A stretch of 64,000 nucleotides of DNA from Muricomes sp049840515 (GTDB lineage Bacteria; Bacillota; Clostridia; Lachnospirales; Lachnospiraceae), in contig JASGKW010000002.1 in NCBI GenBank assembly GCA_049840515.1, positions 1-64,000 on the forward strand. Reading direction: 5' to 3'. The notes under the pieces are model-generated. The model worked only from the letters and a program-made list of their open reading frames with translations, searched no databases and had not been told where the DNA came from. This document shows, one piece after another, positions 54,101 to 63,829 of this stretch (within the stretch, counting starts at the first letter, position 1; each line of letters opens with the position of its first letter). A program made the translations under genes and the position numbers.

Positions 54101-55193
54101 CTGCTCCCTCTTCCGGTGTCGTTCCTGTGATTGTGAAAATATCGCCTTGAGATTCACAAGTGAAGCCATTTGAACTCCAAAATTATATAAGGCTCCTCCA
54201 CTTGTTGACTCACCTACTGGTTTAGCAACAAATGATTGTGCAAATGATTCTCCTGTCACAGTCAGATAACCATGATTGTGAGGTGTTACATTTGCCCCAC
54301 GAGAATTAACTGTGCCAAGAGGAATTCCATTTTTCAGAACAACTACATGCATCATTCCTCTTGTAGCCTGGTTTATTACTACTCTTTTTGTCACGGATGC
54401 AGGAGTGACGCTTGTTCTCCGCTGTCTGGTCTACTGTCTCAAATTCCACCCCAGTTGGCATATAGTAATTCATTGCTGTCAAAACTATTTTTGAGCCATC
54501 TGTTCCGACTAAAGACGCCAGCGCTCCATCTGATGCTTTAGCTGAAATACTCATTGCGCCATCATATCCTGCGGATCCAATATGGGTTTCGATAACTACC
54601 GAATTACCCTCAATTCTGGCTTCTGAGTAAACTGCACTATAATTAGCTATTTTCTCAGGAGCTACCTCATCTTTTGTTTTGGACTCACCACCAGGTGATT
54701 TTATAGTGATTTCTTTTAAGAAATCATCCATATTACTACTGCCAGCAGACAGTTGAATTTCGGATCCAAACTGTATCGTTGTGATAAATACCTGATCGTC
54801 TAAATCATTTACAATTGGTCCTCTATGAGTGCTGCTCGCTGTAAATCCTGTGTTTGTGATTGTATTCTCTGTTACTCCCTGTACACCTACATCATAAACG
54901 CAGTAGTGTTCTGAGACTCACCTGTTGTATTGCCAGGTGCTCTCTCCTCCTGGCTGGGTGGCATCCAAAGTCCCCTGTGTCTGACCATCTGTTTCAGAGT
55001 CTTTGTTGTCTCCAGTCTGCTCTGTTCCTTGTGTTCCCTGTGTTTCATCTGTTCCTGCCGCTGGTGTGCCCTCAACTGTAGTTTCTGTTCCTGGTGCATC
55101 GCCTTCAGCAAACGCTGTCATGTTCATGCCGAATGTCAAACTTGCAGCCAACACACATGCCAGCACAGATTTCCATGCTTTTCTTAATCTCAT
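51160..55193 (-). CDS. large SPKTG-anchored surface protein with duplicated module (multiple frame breaks)
   Basis: Secreted, probably wall-attached protein of about 1340 residues, read across roughly ten frame breaks. Order: signal peptide (ATG 55193, LACVLAASLTFGMNMTAFA), a Thr/Gly/Gln linker, an Ig/NEAT-like part near 54300-54850 (FGSEIQLSAGSSNMDDFLKE), a FIVAR-like helical part near 53860-54047, two copies of a module of about 325 residues, a linker with repeated KEDPKDPTTPG, the sorting signal SPKTGDE, one membrane helix and RLRKRR. Each module has WGS-KIT-KVIFNGTELEKDQY followed by a beta-rich end, resembling Shr hemoglobin-interacting domains (DUF1533); this fit is by eye. C. difficile sortase B recognises SPKTG. 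It lies between an iron-type ABC importer and DUF364. Confidence 0.75.
51330..51470 (-). repeat. 33-bp coding repeats (KEDPKDPTTPG linker)
   Basis: Four or five near-identical 33-bp units encode a Pro/Lys/Asp-rich spacer before the sorting signal. A frame break at about 51325 falls at its end. Such spacers usually span the cell wall. Confidence 0.85.
51877..52860 (-). repeat. tandem module copy 2 of the surface protein
   Basis: About 985 bp that aligns almost base for base with 52862-53845; for example GGATCAATGATATCCACTCC occurs at the start of both. The second half of the copies is more diverged at the C-terminal side. Frame breaks sit at different places in the two copies. Confidence 0.85.
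52862..53845 (-). repeat. tandem module copy 1 of the surface protein
   Basis: Partner of 51877-52860. Differences visible by eye are mainly single bases plus a few short indels near 52975, 53435 and 53565. The module encodes the HID-like domain followed by a beta-rich domain with YYSVACGMAGLRTFKAEGVL. Confidence 0.85.
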
Positions 55194-55227
55194 CACTTCT
55201 TCCTTTCTTTCCTTTTTCACTTTTCCT

Positions 55228-56015
55228 TTAAAAAACAGGAATCAAAATCTTTCGCTCCTGTCCTGCACCATCTGACATTTCCCTGATGGTTACTGGTACA
55301 CCATACATTTCTTCTAACACTTCTTTTGTAATCACCTCCTTTGCATTTCCAATATACAAAACATCTCTTCCTGCCATAGCTATAACTTCACTCTGGCACC
55401 AGAGCGCATGCTCCGGGTGATGAGATGTAAAGCACACTCCAATTCCTCTAAGTGAAAGTTTTTGCAGTACCTGCAGCATCTTAATCTGATTTCCATAATC
55501 CAGATTTGCAGCCGGTTCATCCATCAGAAGATATCTTGCTTCCTGTGCAAGTGCCCTGGCTATCAGAACCAGTTGCCTCTCCCCTCCACTCAGCCTTGTA
55601 TAAACATGTTCTTTGAGCCGCAAAATTCAGGCTCTTCCATAACTTCCTCTGCTTTTTCTATATCGCGGGCTTTGGGGGCTCCTGTCTCTGAAATGTGCAC
55701 CCCACGTCCCATCAAAACTACCTCCTGCACTGTGTACGGAAAAGGCGGCGTATGATACTGTGGGACATAGGCAATTATTTTTGCAAGCTCTTTTCTTCCA
55801 AATGTTGTGGAAGCTTCTCCCGTCAATCCTTATATCCCCGGATAATAATGGAAGGAAGCCTAAAACAGTTCTGAAAGTGTAGTCTTCCCAACTCCATTTC
55901 CTCCCAGTATGCAATAGAGGGCTCCTCGCCAATCTGCACAGCTCAAGCTTGGAAAAATCACTGTTTCCTTTCCCTTTTCCCGATAACCAATCCGGGCAGA
56001 TATGATTTCAATCAT
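55228..56015 (-). CDS. FecE/BtuD-type ABC importer ATPase (three frame breaks)
   Basis: ATP-binding subunit of an iron-siderophore, heme or B12-class importer. From ATG 56015 (AGGACAAAGG): Walker A GGNGVGKTT, then after breaks near 55870 and 55822 LGFLPLLSGDIRIDG, GRKELAKIIAYVPQY, TVQEVVLMGRG; after a break near 55625 the signature RLSGGERQLVLIARALAQ, Walker B YLLMDEPAANLD and H-loop FTSHHPEHAL. About 262 residues, family-typical. It is 21 bp after the binding-protein gene and 34 bp before the surface-protein gene. Confidence 0.88.
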
Positions 56016-56036
56016 CCTTTGTCCTCCTGGCTGCTT

Positions 56037-57485
56037 TTAAGACTCTCTCTCTAAAATCTGCCTTGCCTCTTCTCTGGTAAGAGAATAATCATAGAATTTA
56101 GTGTAGAATTCCATTACCTCTTTCCATATCCATATCCCGCAAACTCCTCCCGATGTGTATTTGTGCCATCTGCATTACCAGAAGAATCTTCTGTAATCCC
56201 ATATCCCAGTAAAAAACACCGGATGGGCTCAAATATACCTGTTTCTGCTTTACGGCTTCCACTTTCTGTAGATTCTTTTGTTTATAAAGCCCCTCACGGA
56301 TTTCTGCTGCTGTTTTACCACCATTCATTCCACCGTGATCAATAAATATATAATCTGGATTCCAGGCCAAAAACTGTTCCTGATCAATTTGGGTCCGGCT
56401 TCCGGCTTTCAGGTCTTTCGATACTGCAATTCCTCCTGCCGCCTCTATGACCTCCGGTATATCCGAATATTCTCCATAAGTAGTCAGGATATCCACTCCC
56501 GCATAATATACCTTGGGGCGCTCTTCTTCCGAAATTTTATCTGTGATATCGGTAACATATTTTAACTTTTCATCAAAATATGCCCCGTAGGCTGTCGCCC
56601 TGTCCACCGCATCCTGATTCAACGTCTCCGCATATTCCATCAACTGCTCTTTCACATCACTTAAATGCTTCGTTGAGGTTCCTGCTATGGCTGGAATCCC
56701 CGCCTTTTCAAGCTGGGACAACTCATTATTTCTGGGAAATGTATAAACCATATCAGGGTTATATTTCATAAGTTCTTCAATGTTAACCGCAGTATGCACA
56801 TTATCCAGTGCCGGTATATCACTGATTCTCTTAAACACTCTCTCGGCCCATGGGAAATCATCTGTCTGTACATCCGCGCGCACCACAATCCTGTCTTCCA
56901 CACCCAGCACTGTCAAAGCTTCATAGGAAGGGCCGTAAACTGCCGCCAGCCGCAATGGCTCTTTACCTTTTACCGCTGTATTTAAAGAAGGGGCCATATT
57001 TTGTGCAGCATCCTGAGAGGACACTATCTCCACATCCCCCTTCAAAACTTTCGTAGTTAATGTTACTCCTTTAGGTGCACCTGGAACAGAAATCTGTGTA
57101 ATAGTGTCCCGCTGTCTTTTCCTGTAAGATAATGTGGTCTTTATCTACCGATTTGACCTTCCACAGGTCATCAGCTCTCTCCGATAGACTCCTGTATCGC
57201 TTCCACAACATCCTGGGCAGAGTCCCCAACAAACAGGTGAACCGGCTGCTTTGTGCAGCCACCGCAGGGGTTGCTCGCCTGGTCCGCATATACGTTGATG
57301 TCATATCCCAAACAGGACACTACACCTGCTTCCTCCAATGTTCCTTCCACTGTAATCTGATATTCTACCGCAGAATTTCCACAGCCTGAAAGCGCAAACA
57401 CACTCCCCGCAATCAGCAAAGCAAAACATGCTTTTTTAGCGGAGAGCTTGAGTACTCTCCTGAACATTCCACGTATCTTTTTCAT
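56037..57485 (-). CDS. iron/heme/cobalamin-type substrate-binding lipoprotein with extra N-terminal domain (frame breaks)
   Basis: Class III (Periplasmic_BP_2) receptor. A lipoprotein signal with lipobox LSGC (LLIAGSVFALSGC) is followed by an unfamiliar domain of about 110 residues with cysteines in GVVSCLGYDINVYADQ and NPCGGCTKQPVHLFVGD, then, across breaks near 57180 and 57090, the receptor domain: LRLAAVYGPSYEALTVLG, DMVYTFPRNNELSQLEKAGI, VYYAGVDILTTYGEYSD and NPDYIFIDHGG. Breaks near 56120-56150 precede the C-terminal end LTREEARQILERES. The ligand (ferric chelate, heme or corrinoid) is not decided. Its ATG overlaps the permease stop (ATGA). Confidence 0.85.
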
Positions 57486-58499
57486 AAAAATTCTCCCTTT
57501 CTCCTAATCAAAAGCAAAGCAAAAACCGGAGCCCCCGCCAGGGCTGTGAGAATTCCGATAGGCAATTCCTGGGCAAATAAAAACCGCGCCATATCATCCA
57601 CCAGCAACAGAAAAACTCCTCCAAAAATAACAGTAGCTGGCAGCATTTTACGGTAATCCGGTCCCACTGCCATTCTGGCAAAATGAGGGACAATCAAGCC
57701 CACCCATCCAATCATGCCGCCCACTGCCACACAGGCCGCGGTCATTAAGGTTGCACAGAAAATTACAAGCCCCCTGTAAAAACGGATTGAAATACCCATA
57801 GCTGCCGCCTCATCCGTCTCAAAGGTTAGAAGGTTTAATTTCCATCGGACTAAAAGAAGAGGAATTCCCCCTGCCAATGCAGGAATCAGTAAAAATTTCA
57901 CATCCACATCGGTTACGTAAGTCAGCCCTCCCATCAGCCAGAATGCAATGGAAGGCATTGTATCAAATGGGTCTGCCACATATTTTACAATAGATATAAG
58001 TGCCTGAAATAAAGCACTGGTTACAATTCCGCTCAACACCAGCAAAATCCGGTCATTGGTATCCTGCCCGCCCATGGTACGATGAAGAAGCCAGGTCACA
58101 AGTACCGCAATGATTCCTGTTCCGAAGGCAAGCATTTGGATTATAAAGGAGGAAAGTCCCAGCAAAATTCCCAATGCTGCTCCAAATCCGGCACCTGCTG
58201 ATGCTCCCAGAAGGTCAGGGGAAACCATCAGGATTGCGAAATACCCCCTGATAGGCGGCCCCAGACAGAGAAAGACAGCTTCCCACTAAAACAGCCGCTA
58301 AAATCCTGGGGATTCTCACCTCCCACAAGATGGTTTCCGCATTGGTGCCGTTTTGCACTCCCTGTAAACGTTCCGTCACTAATTCCAATAGTTGTCCTGG
58401 TGTGATTGAAAAACGCCCTACACAAATAGAAAGGAGAAATAATACTAATAAAAGTACACCGGCAAACAGTATCACCTGCCATCCTTTTCTTCTGTTCAT
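57482..58499 (-). CDS. FecCD-family ABC importer permease (one frame break)
   Basis: Membrane subunit for import of ferric siderophores, heme or cobalamin, probably a homodimer since only one permease gene is present. From ATG 58499: KGWQVILFAGVLLLVLFLLS, VRIPRILAAVLVGSCLSLSG and AAYQGVFRNP, then a break near 58222 followed by SPDLLGASAGAGFGAALGIL, MGGLTYV, GMIGWVGLIVPHFARM and PIGILTALAGAPVFALLL, all diagnostic for FecCD/BtuC. About 339 residues, nine to ten membrane helices. 42 bp after the exporter permease gene and coupled to the binding-protein gene. Confidence 0.92.
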
Positions 58500-58541
58500 C
58501 ACAGTTCTCCTTCCCCAACTCTTCCATTTAGATAATAAATT

Positions 58542-60757
58542 CTATTCTTTTACAAAATCCGGCACATCAGCCGTTGGAAGGAACATATAAGCATAACCAT
58601 CAACCCCTTCGGTCTTTACTGCCGCCAGATATCCTCCTTCATTCATAAACCAGGTATTCCGCAGATGAGAAGATAGCTGAGACAGCTCCTCTTTCCCCGT
58701 TATTGTGTATTCTTTTCCAAAATCTTTTAATACCAGAAAGTTTGCCAAAGTATCTCCCCTGTAAGACATAAAATATATTGACATAGGATAGGAAAGTCCA
58801 TTGATATTTTCATAAGGATTAAATTTCTGCAGTGTAATACTTTCTACCTGTTCCGGTTGCTGCACTGAGAAGCCTTTTGCCTCAAGCCAGTCTAATGTAT
58901 TAGTAAATTGTTCTGTCACGTAAACAAAGGTATTGTTCAGATGATAGGAAAAACTCTCAAAATCATGCTCTCCTGTTTTTGTGAACATTAAAATAGCCTT
59001 TGCCTCATTCTCAGGGTAGTAAACATCCTGAAATGTCTGATTTTTCACATCCGCTGCAATCGCATCCAATAAGGATTGTCTTTCTTCCTCATCCAGAGAC
59101 AGCTTGTCTCTCTTGGAATAACGACTATTGGCAAGGTAAATATCCCCTTCCTTGTATGCCTGCGCAGACCAGACAGAAGAAATCGACTGTATATCACCTT
59201 TCACAGCCTTTTGACTTCCCCTCTTCACACTCTCAAACTCATCTGCCGCAAGAAGTGCCGCAAGCTGGTCCATGGATGCTCTGTCATAATACCAGTAATA
59301 CTCTTTTCCCATACTGTCTTTATAAGAAAATTCCACATCATAAGGTACAACTGTCTTTGAAAATACTTTCTTATTTAGCTGCCTCTTCGCTCTTTTTGTC
59401 TTTATAAATTCCTGCTGTATACGAGTAAGCTTTTTTATTTCCTGTGGTTCTGTAATTTCTATTCTGCTCTGCACATAATAGCCATTTCCTGTACTGCTTC
59501 CGATAGTGGGGACAGACAAATAGTTCGGTGTTCCTACATAGGAGAACTGAGCGCTCACAAAATCTTCCTTCTGCAAAACCCGGGTTGTATGCCCAAATCC
59601 ATCTGTAGTCAGCACGACTACAAAGCAGGCAGCGACTGCCAGTTGTGTCAGTGCGGACGCCACTGCTCTTTTCTTTGTGATATCATAGGCAAATATAGTT
59701 TTTCTCCAGAAGAGATGTATCAGCAGAAAAACAACCGTACCAGCCAAAAAAGCCAGCTTGTTTAGGTACTCGTACAAAAAAGAAAACACGACAGCACTTG
59801 TGAAAAAGGCCGTAATTCCAATTACCAGTTCCGAAAACACAGTATTCGTGCCCGTCACCCCGGTAATCTCCGCTTTACGGTATTTCAGAGCCATATAAGC
59901 TCCCCCGAAAAGGCAGACAAGAATAACGCACCAGAATAACAAAACAGAATAACTTAACGCGCTTGGAAATTCCTGTGTACCTGAGCGCAGAAAAATAGAA
60001 CGATTCTGCAGCTCCTCATAAAAAAACAATAGAGGATTCCAGGTTTTCCAAGCTGATATAAGGCTCTCTCTTGAAATAGGACTTCCTGAATATGTAGTGA
60101 TTCCTCTCGCTCCGCCCCACAAAAGTTCATTCATGAGAAGATTGCATCCATAGAGCAGTACTGTCATTCCTCCTGCAAGAGCACTTCCATAAAGCAGAGA
60201 TTCCATCAGCGTACCTGACAGGGCACACACCAATACCATCAAGAAAAAACTCACAAATGCTGTGAGACAAAGCCCTGCACTCACATAGAAAAAGTGCTGT
60301 ACCGCTCCCGGATACAAATTTAATGCCAGTTTATTCAAAAACAATGACAAGAGCATCGGAAGGCATATGGACACTGCGAGCATTGCCATTCCCACTCCGG
60401 CACGCACAGAAAAAAGCTGCCAGCGGTTCATTCCCAGAGACATAAAAATCGTTGTATCTCTCTTGTTTCTGAGAAAGGAAAACAGACTCAATGCCATAGC
60501 AATGCCACCTGCTATGGCTGCCATATGTACAAAAAGGAGAAAATCTCATGTATAAACCGGAATCTTATCTGTGCATGGGTAACCTCCACATTAAAAATAG
60601 ACTGTCCCGGCAGCCCGGCTGTTGAAAAAGGAATCAATATTAAAAACAGTCCAAGTAAAATAACAAACAGCCAATACTGGCTGGATAACACATGCCATAC
60701 ATCATGCCTAAGTACTTTAGATTTCGAATATTTCATTCCAGTCAATTTCGTTCTCAT
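58542..60757 (-). CDS. ABC transporter permease with C-terminal DUF6449-like domain (one frame break)
   Basis: Large membrane protein of about 735 residues. The N-terminal half has six or more hydrophobic segments (IAMALSLFSFLRNKRDTTIF, where a Q/D-rich coupling segment would contact the ATPase); the C-terminal half, about 270 residues, is a soluble extracellular domain with PYDVEFSYKDSMGKEYYWYY. This layout matches ABC-2-like permeases of the YtrB/bacitracin-type group annotated with DUF6449. A frame break near 60540 separates the first 75 residues. The start is ATG 60757 or ATG 60736; both overlap the ATPase gene end. Substrate unknown; its place in a metal/heme operon is unusual. Confidence 0.8.
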
Positions 60758-61621
60758 TCCTCTCTTTCTGGAAAAATTCTTCCAGTTTAATAGGCCGAAT
60801 CTCTTGTATCTCCTGCATCCATGGCTTTATGCGGGTCTGCACTTCATCCGGCGTTCCCGTGCAGAATATAATAGTCCTCCCCTGCCTGCCTCATCACCCA
60901 TCTGCCCCCGATTGATGACAGTTCATCCCTTGTGAGTGAGGTATTCTCTTTCAGCCTGCATACCTGATATTGTTCTTTCATGCTGCAGGTAGAATCATCA
61001 TAAATCATCTGCCCTTCCGAAATCATACCTACACGGTCTGCAAGTTCTTCCAGCTTCATTTAAGTTGTGGGACGAAATTAAAATGGCTGCATTTCTTCCC
61101 CTGGCATAACACTGCATCATGCTGCGCACCTGCCTGCGGATTCCAAAGTCCAGTCCATCAAATGCCTCATCCAGAAGCAACAGCTTTGTATTGGCCGAAA
61201 ATGCCAGAATGAGCCCTGCCTGGCGCTGCATTCCCTTGGAAAACTGACTGATTCTCCGCTCTGAATCCATATGGAACACATTCACCAGTCTCTCATAGAC
61301 TGTATCGCTCCAGTTAGGATAATATCCTTTATAAAATTTTCTCATAGTTTCCAGATTGGCTTCTGAAAATGCAGAAATTTCCTCTGTCATGAAAAAACTA
61401 TCGCTTTTTCTTTCCGGATTTTCATACATTGGTTTATGGTCCATCCATATTTTCCCGCCATCGGGGCGGTAAATGCCACAAATCATTTTCATAAGGGTTG
61501 TCTTTCCTACCCCGTTATATCCAATCAATCCATAGATTTCCCCGTCTTGAATTTGAAAGCTGATATCTTTTAACACTTGTGTTTTTCCAAAACTTTTGGA
61601 AATATTTGAAACTTTCAGCAT
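60717..61621 (-). CDS. ABC transporter ATPase paired with the DUF6449 permease (two frame breaks)
   Basis: Nucleotide-binding protein of the exporter-type pair: Walker A IGYNGVGKTTLMKMICG, Q-loop replaced by FFMTEEISAFSEANLE, signature SQFSKGMQRQAGLILAF, Walker B KLLLLDEAFDGLD and H-loop SSHNL. After breaks near 61065 and 60850 the C-terminus reads LEELADRVGMISEGQMIY and ends IDWNEIFEI at 60717. About 301 residues. The signature FSKG instead of LSGG is normal in YtrB-like ATPases. ATG overlaps the DUF2149 stop as TGATG. Confidence 0.85.
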
Positions 61622-61977
61622 CAGGGTTCCTCCACTTCTCCAGAGCCTTCCACAATGACATACATTTTCCCGCTGTCTGGCTCCACATAAACGCTTCCCA
61701 GTTCTTCCAGACCAGATTTCTTTATTTTCTCTGCAAAGTCCTTGTCCTTCATCGTAGTGAACTCTGACAATTCTCTCAGTTCTCCCTGGTCTGCATTTAG
61801 CTGTTTTACTGAACCAATGCCAATATCCAGATTCCAGTTAGCCACAAGAGCAACCATAACTCCAACCGCCAATACCAGCATTACATCTGCCATATTTGCC
61901 ACTCCCCACATGGGAGTAACATCTTCATTCTGCCCATTCTCACGGCTCAGGCGCCGGGAGCCAAATCGTCTAATCAT
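61621..61977 (-). CDS. DUF2149 protein, ExbD-like partner of the channel protein
   Basis: 118 residues with one N-terminal membrane helix, PMWGVANMADVMLVLAVGVM, and a short soluble C-terminal domain (ELGSVYVEPDSGKMYVIVEG). The helix holds an Asp (NMAD) at the place where ExbD/MotB proteins have the proton-carrying Asp. DUF2149 genes are known beside MotA/TolQ/ExbB genes in methanogens and Bacteroidetes heme loci. It overlaps exbB by 8 bp and the following ATPase by 2 bp. No peptidoglycan-binding domain is present. Confidence 0.85.
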   Translation of the reverse strand: MIRRFGSRRLSRENGQNEDVTPMWGVANMADVMLVLAVGVMVALVANWNLDIGIGSVKQLNADQGELRELSEFTTMKDKDFAEKIKKSGLEELGSVYVEPDSGKMYVIVEGSGEVEEP

Positions 61978-62602
61978 TTTTTCTCTCCACTTCTAAAACA
62001 GATTCCATTAATGTTTCTAAAATAGAGCCGTAATTTCTATACCATTTTTTTCTTATAGTAGAAATAACCGTCGCAACGGCTGCGCACATCAGCCCCACTA
62101 TGGTTGTATCGAAAGCTGTCAGCAGAGACTGAGACAGAATTTCCGTATGTCCCTGTCCCAGAGCAATAATACCAGGTCCCAGAGGAATCAGTGTTCCCAA
62201 AAGTCCAAATGCCGGTCCCAGCTTGACAATCAAATCTGACACATTTACGATGGAATCATAATGGCCTTTCTCTTCTTCCAGCAGACGGACTGCCAGGGCC
62301 TCCCTTGTAAAATCAGAGATATCCGGGTGTTTTGTCAATTCCAGCAGCGCAGCTTTCTGACGTTTCAAAAGGCCACTCTGCTCAACACACTCCTGTACAG
62401 GCAGACCTTCCTCCTCCAGCTGATCCATAATTTCTGGCATGGATATCTTTAAGTGACGGTGCTCAGTAAAAAATTCTGTTGCCAGCATTGCAACCAGTAC
62501 AATGGTTACTGCTATCATTATCAATAGAAGAATAATAACAGGTGTCCGCAGAGAACTGCTGATATTTCGTAATAGGTTATTTAGATTTCCAGATGAAAAC
62601 AT
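61970..62602 (-). CDS. MotA/TolQ/ExbB proton-channel family protein
   Basis: Stator-like channel subunit that in related systems uses the proton motive force. 210 residues, three membrane helices: TPVIILLLIMIAVTIVLVAM (residues 20-40), then LIVKLGPAFGLLGTLIPLGP and TAFDTTIVGLMCAAVATVIS, the conserved TolQ/ExbB pair including the Thr/Ala channel residues. The GPxxGLLGTLIPLGPGI variant is typical of the group found with DUF2149. It starts at ATG 62602, 24 bp after the Cys-rich protein gene. In a single-membrane cell no TonB receptor exists, so what it drives is open. Confidence 0.9.
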   Translation of the reverse strand: MFSSGNLNNLLRNISSSLRTPVIILLLIMIAVTIVLVAMLATEFFTEHRHLKISMPEIMDQLEEEGLPVQECVEQSGLLKRQKAALLELTKHPDISDFTREALAVRLLEEEKGHYDSIVNVSDLIVKLGPAFGLLGTLIPLGPGIIALGQGHTEILSQSLLTAFDTTIVGLMCAAVATVISTIRKKWYRNYGSILETLMESVLEVERKND

Positions 62603-62626
62603 AGTATATTCCTCACTTTTTCTTAT

Positions 62627-63790
62627 TTAGTCTTTTCGTATTTTATAGCCAATTAATTCTCCCAGAATACCTCCAAGAAACAACAGCGCACTTGTCCCAG
62701 CAGCCGCTGTCTTCAGAGGGTCTTTCTTTGCATTTCCTGTGGCTGATTCTTCTTCATCAGAACCATCTCCCAGGCTGTATACGGTCCATTCCTTTTCAGG
62801 AGCCAAATCCGGCACTGTAACTGTTGCTGTTTTGTGACTGTCTGCTTCCGCCCCCATCTCTTCCATAAGCTCTTTTGTTTTCTCAGCTTCAGCCTGTGAA
62901 ACACCGGAAGAAGTTGAGCCGCCTCCACTCTGGACGCTGCCGCCCTCCTGCCCCGAAGCTGAAGTGCCAGAAGAGTCTCCTGTGGAAGTTCCCGAAGAGC
63001 CGCCTGCCAAATTGCCTGTGGAATCACCAGTCACACTATTCTGTGTATTTCCGCTTTGATTTGAGGATGAGCCGCCTGTCTGTCCATTTTGCTGTCCTTT
63101 CCCCTGCTGGCCTGTTCCCTGTTGGCCTGTTCCCTGCTGATTTCCCTTGCCTTTATTATCATCAGGCTGTACAGGCTGAGATGGTTTGGGATTCGGCTGA
63201 GACGGCTTGGGGTCCGGCTGAGACGGCTTGGGATCTGGCTGAGATGGTTTGGGGTCCGGCTGAGATGGTTTGGGGTCCGGCTGAGATGGCTGGGAAGGTT
63301 CAGGGTCTGGCTGCTGTGCAGGTGCAGGCACATGAACATTTACGCTGGCTCCCCCGCTTGCCCACTCTACCAAATTAGCCGTTAATGTTATGATTGCATC
63401 TCCCGGTGAAATTCCTGTTATCACAAGGGTTCCTCCATAATAGCTTCCAACAGCCACGGCAGGGTTGCTGGAAGTAACAGACACACTTGTAGAATAGTTC
63501 TGATATACATCGCCCGCACAAATGCAGTTTCCATTCTCATCCGCGCACCCCGGACCACAACTATCCGGGCACTCTCCCATACCACATCCTGGCGGATGGC
63601 TATCCTCCAACGGGAATACTGACACGGAAACATAGGTTTCCTGGGCCGCCTCGACAGAAACATTGTTGGTACCGCAGGAAACCTCTACCTGCCCTCGCTC
63701 AAAATATGCTGACGCCGGAATGACATGAAATGAGAAAACAATCACCATTGCCATAACTGCCGCCATTACCTTTAATATTTTTTTCTCCAT
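62627..63790 (-). CDS. secreted Cys-rich, Pro/Gly-repeat surface protein with Big-2-like domain and C-terminal membrane anchor
   Basis: 387 residues, no named family. ATG 63790 (AAAGGAGCAGCT); signal peptide to about residue 28 (VIVFSFHVIPASA). Next a beta domain interrupted by a Cys-rich loop HPPGCGMGECPDSCGPGC and NCICAG (six Cys in about 24 residues), then a Big-2-like strand set (VTSSNPAVAVGSYYGGTLVI). A Pro-rich repeat (PDPKPSQ) and a Gly/Ser/Gln region span about 170 residues, followed by a short helical part and a membrane helix ending in YKIRKD. No LPXTG. The Cys cluster could bind metal; it is encoded just before exbB, in the place of the HmuT-type gene of some loci. Confidence 0.8.
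   Translation of the reverse strand: MEKKILKVMAAVMAMVIVFSFHVIPASAYFERGQVEVSCGTNNVSVEAAQETYVSVSVFPLEDSHPPGCGMGECPDSCGPGCADENGNCICAGDVYQNYSTSVSVTSSNPAVAVGSYYGGTLVITGISPGDAIITLTANLVEWASGGASVNVHVPAPAQQPDPEPSQPSQPDPKPSQPDPKPSQPDPKPSQPDPKPSQPNPKPSQPVQPDDNKGKGNQQGTGQQGTGQQGKGQQNGQTGGSSSNQSGNTQNSVTGDSTGNLAGGSSGTSTGDSSGTSASGQEGGSVQSGGGSTSSGVSQAEAEKTKELMEEMGAEADSHKTATVTVPDLAPEKEWTVYSLGDGSDEEESATGNAKKDPLKTAAAGTSALLFLGGILGELIGYKIRKD
63173..63300 (-). repeat. 21-bp coding repeats (PDPKPSQ)
   Basis: About six 21-bp units of GGCTGAGATGGTTTGGGGTCC and variants on the plus strand encode the Pro-rich spacer of the Cys-rich protein. Confidence 0.85.
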
Positions 63791-63829
63791 AGCTGCTCCT
63801 TTCACTTGATAATATCCCGCAAATTACTA

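Noticed and set aside
1047..61621. Programmed frameshifting as an explanation of the broken genes
   Set aside because: Breaks differ in sequence, direction and position, lack slippery sites with pseudoknots, and hit genes never known to frameshift.
63173..63300. 21-bp repeats as a non-coding array
   Set aside because: They encode PDPKPSQ units in a secreted protein.
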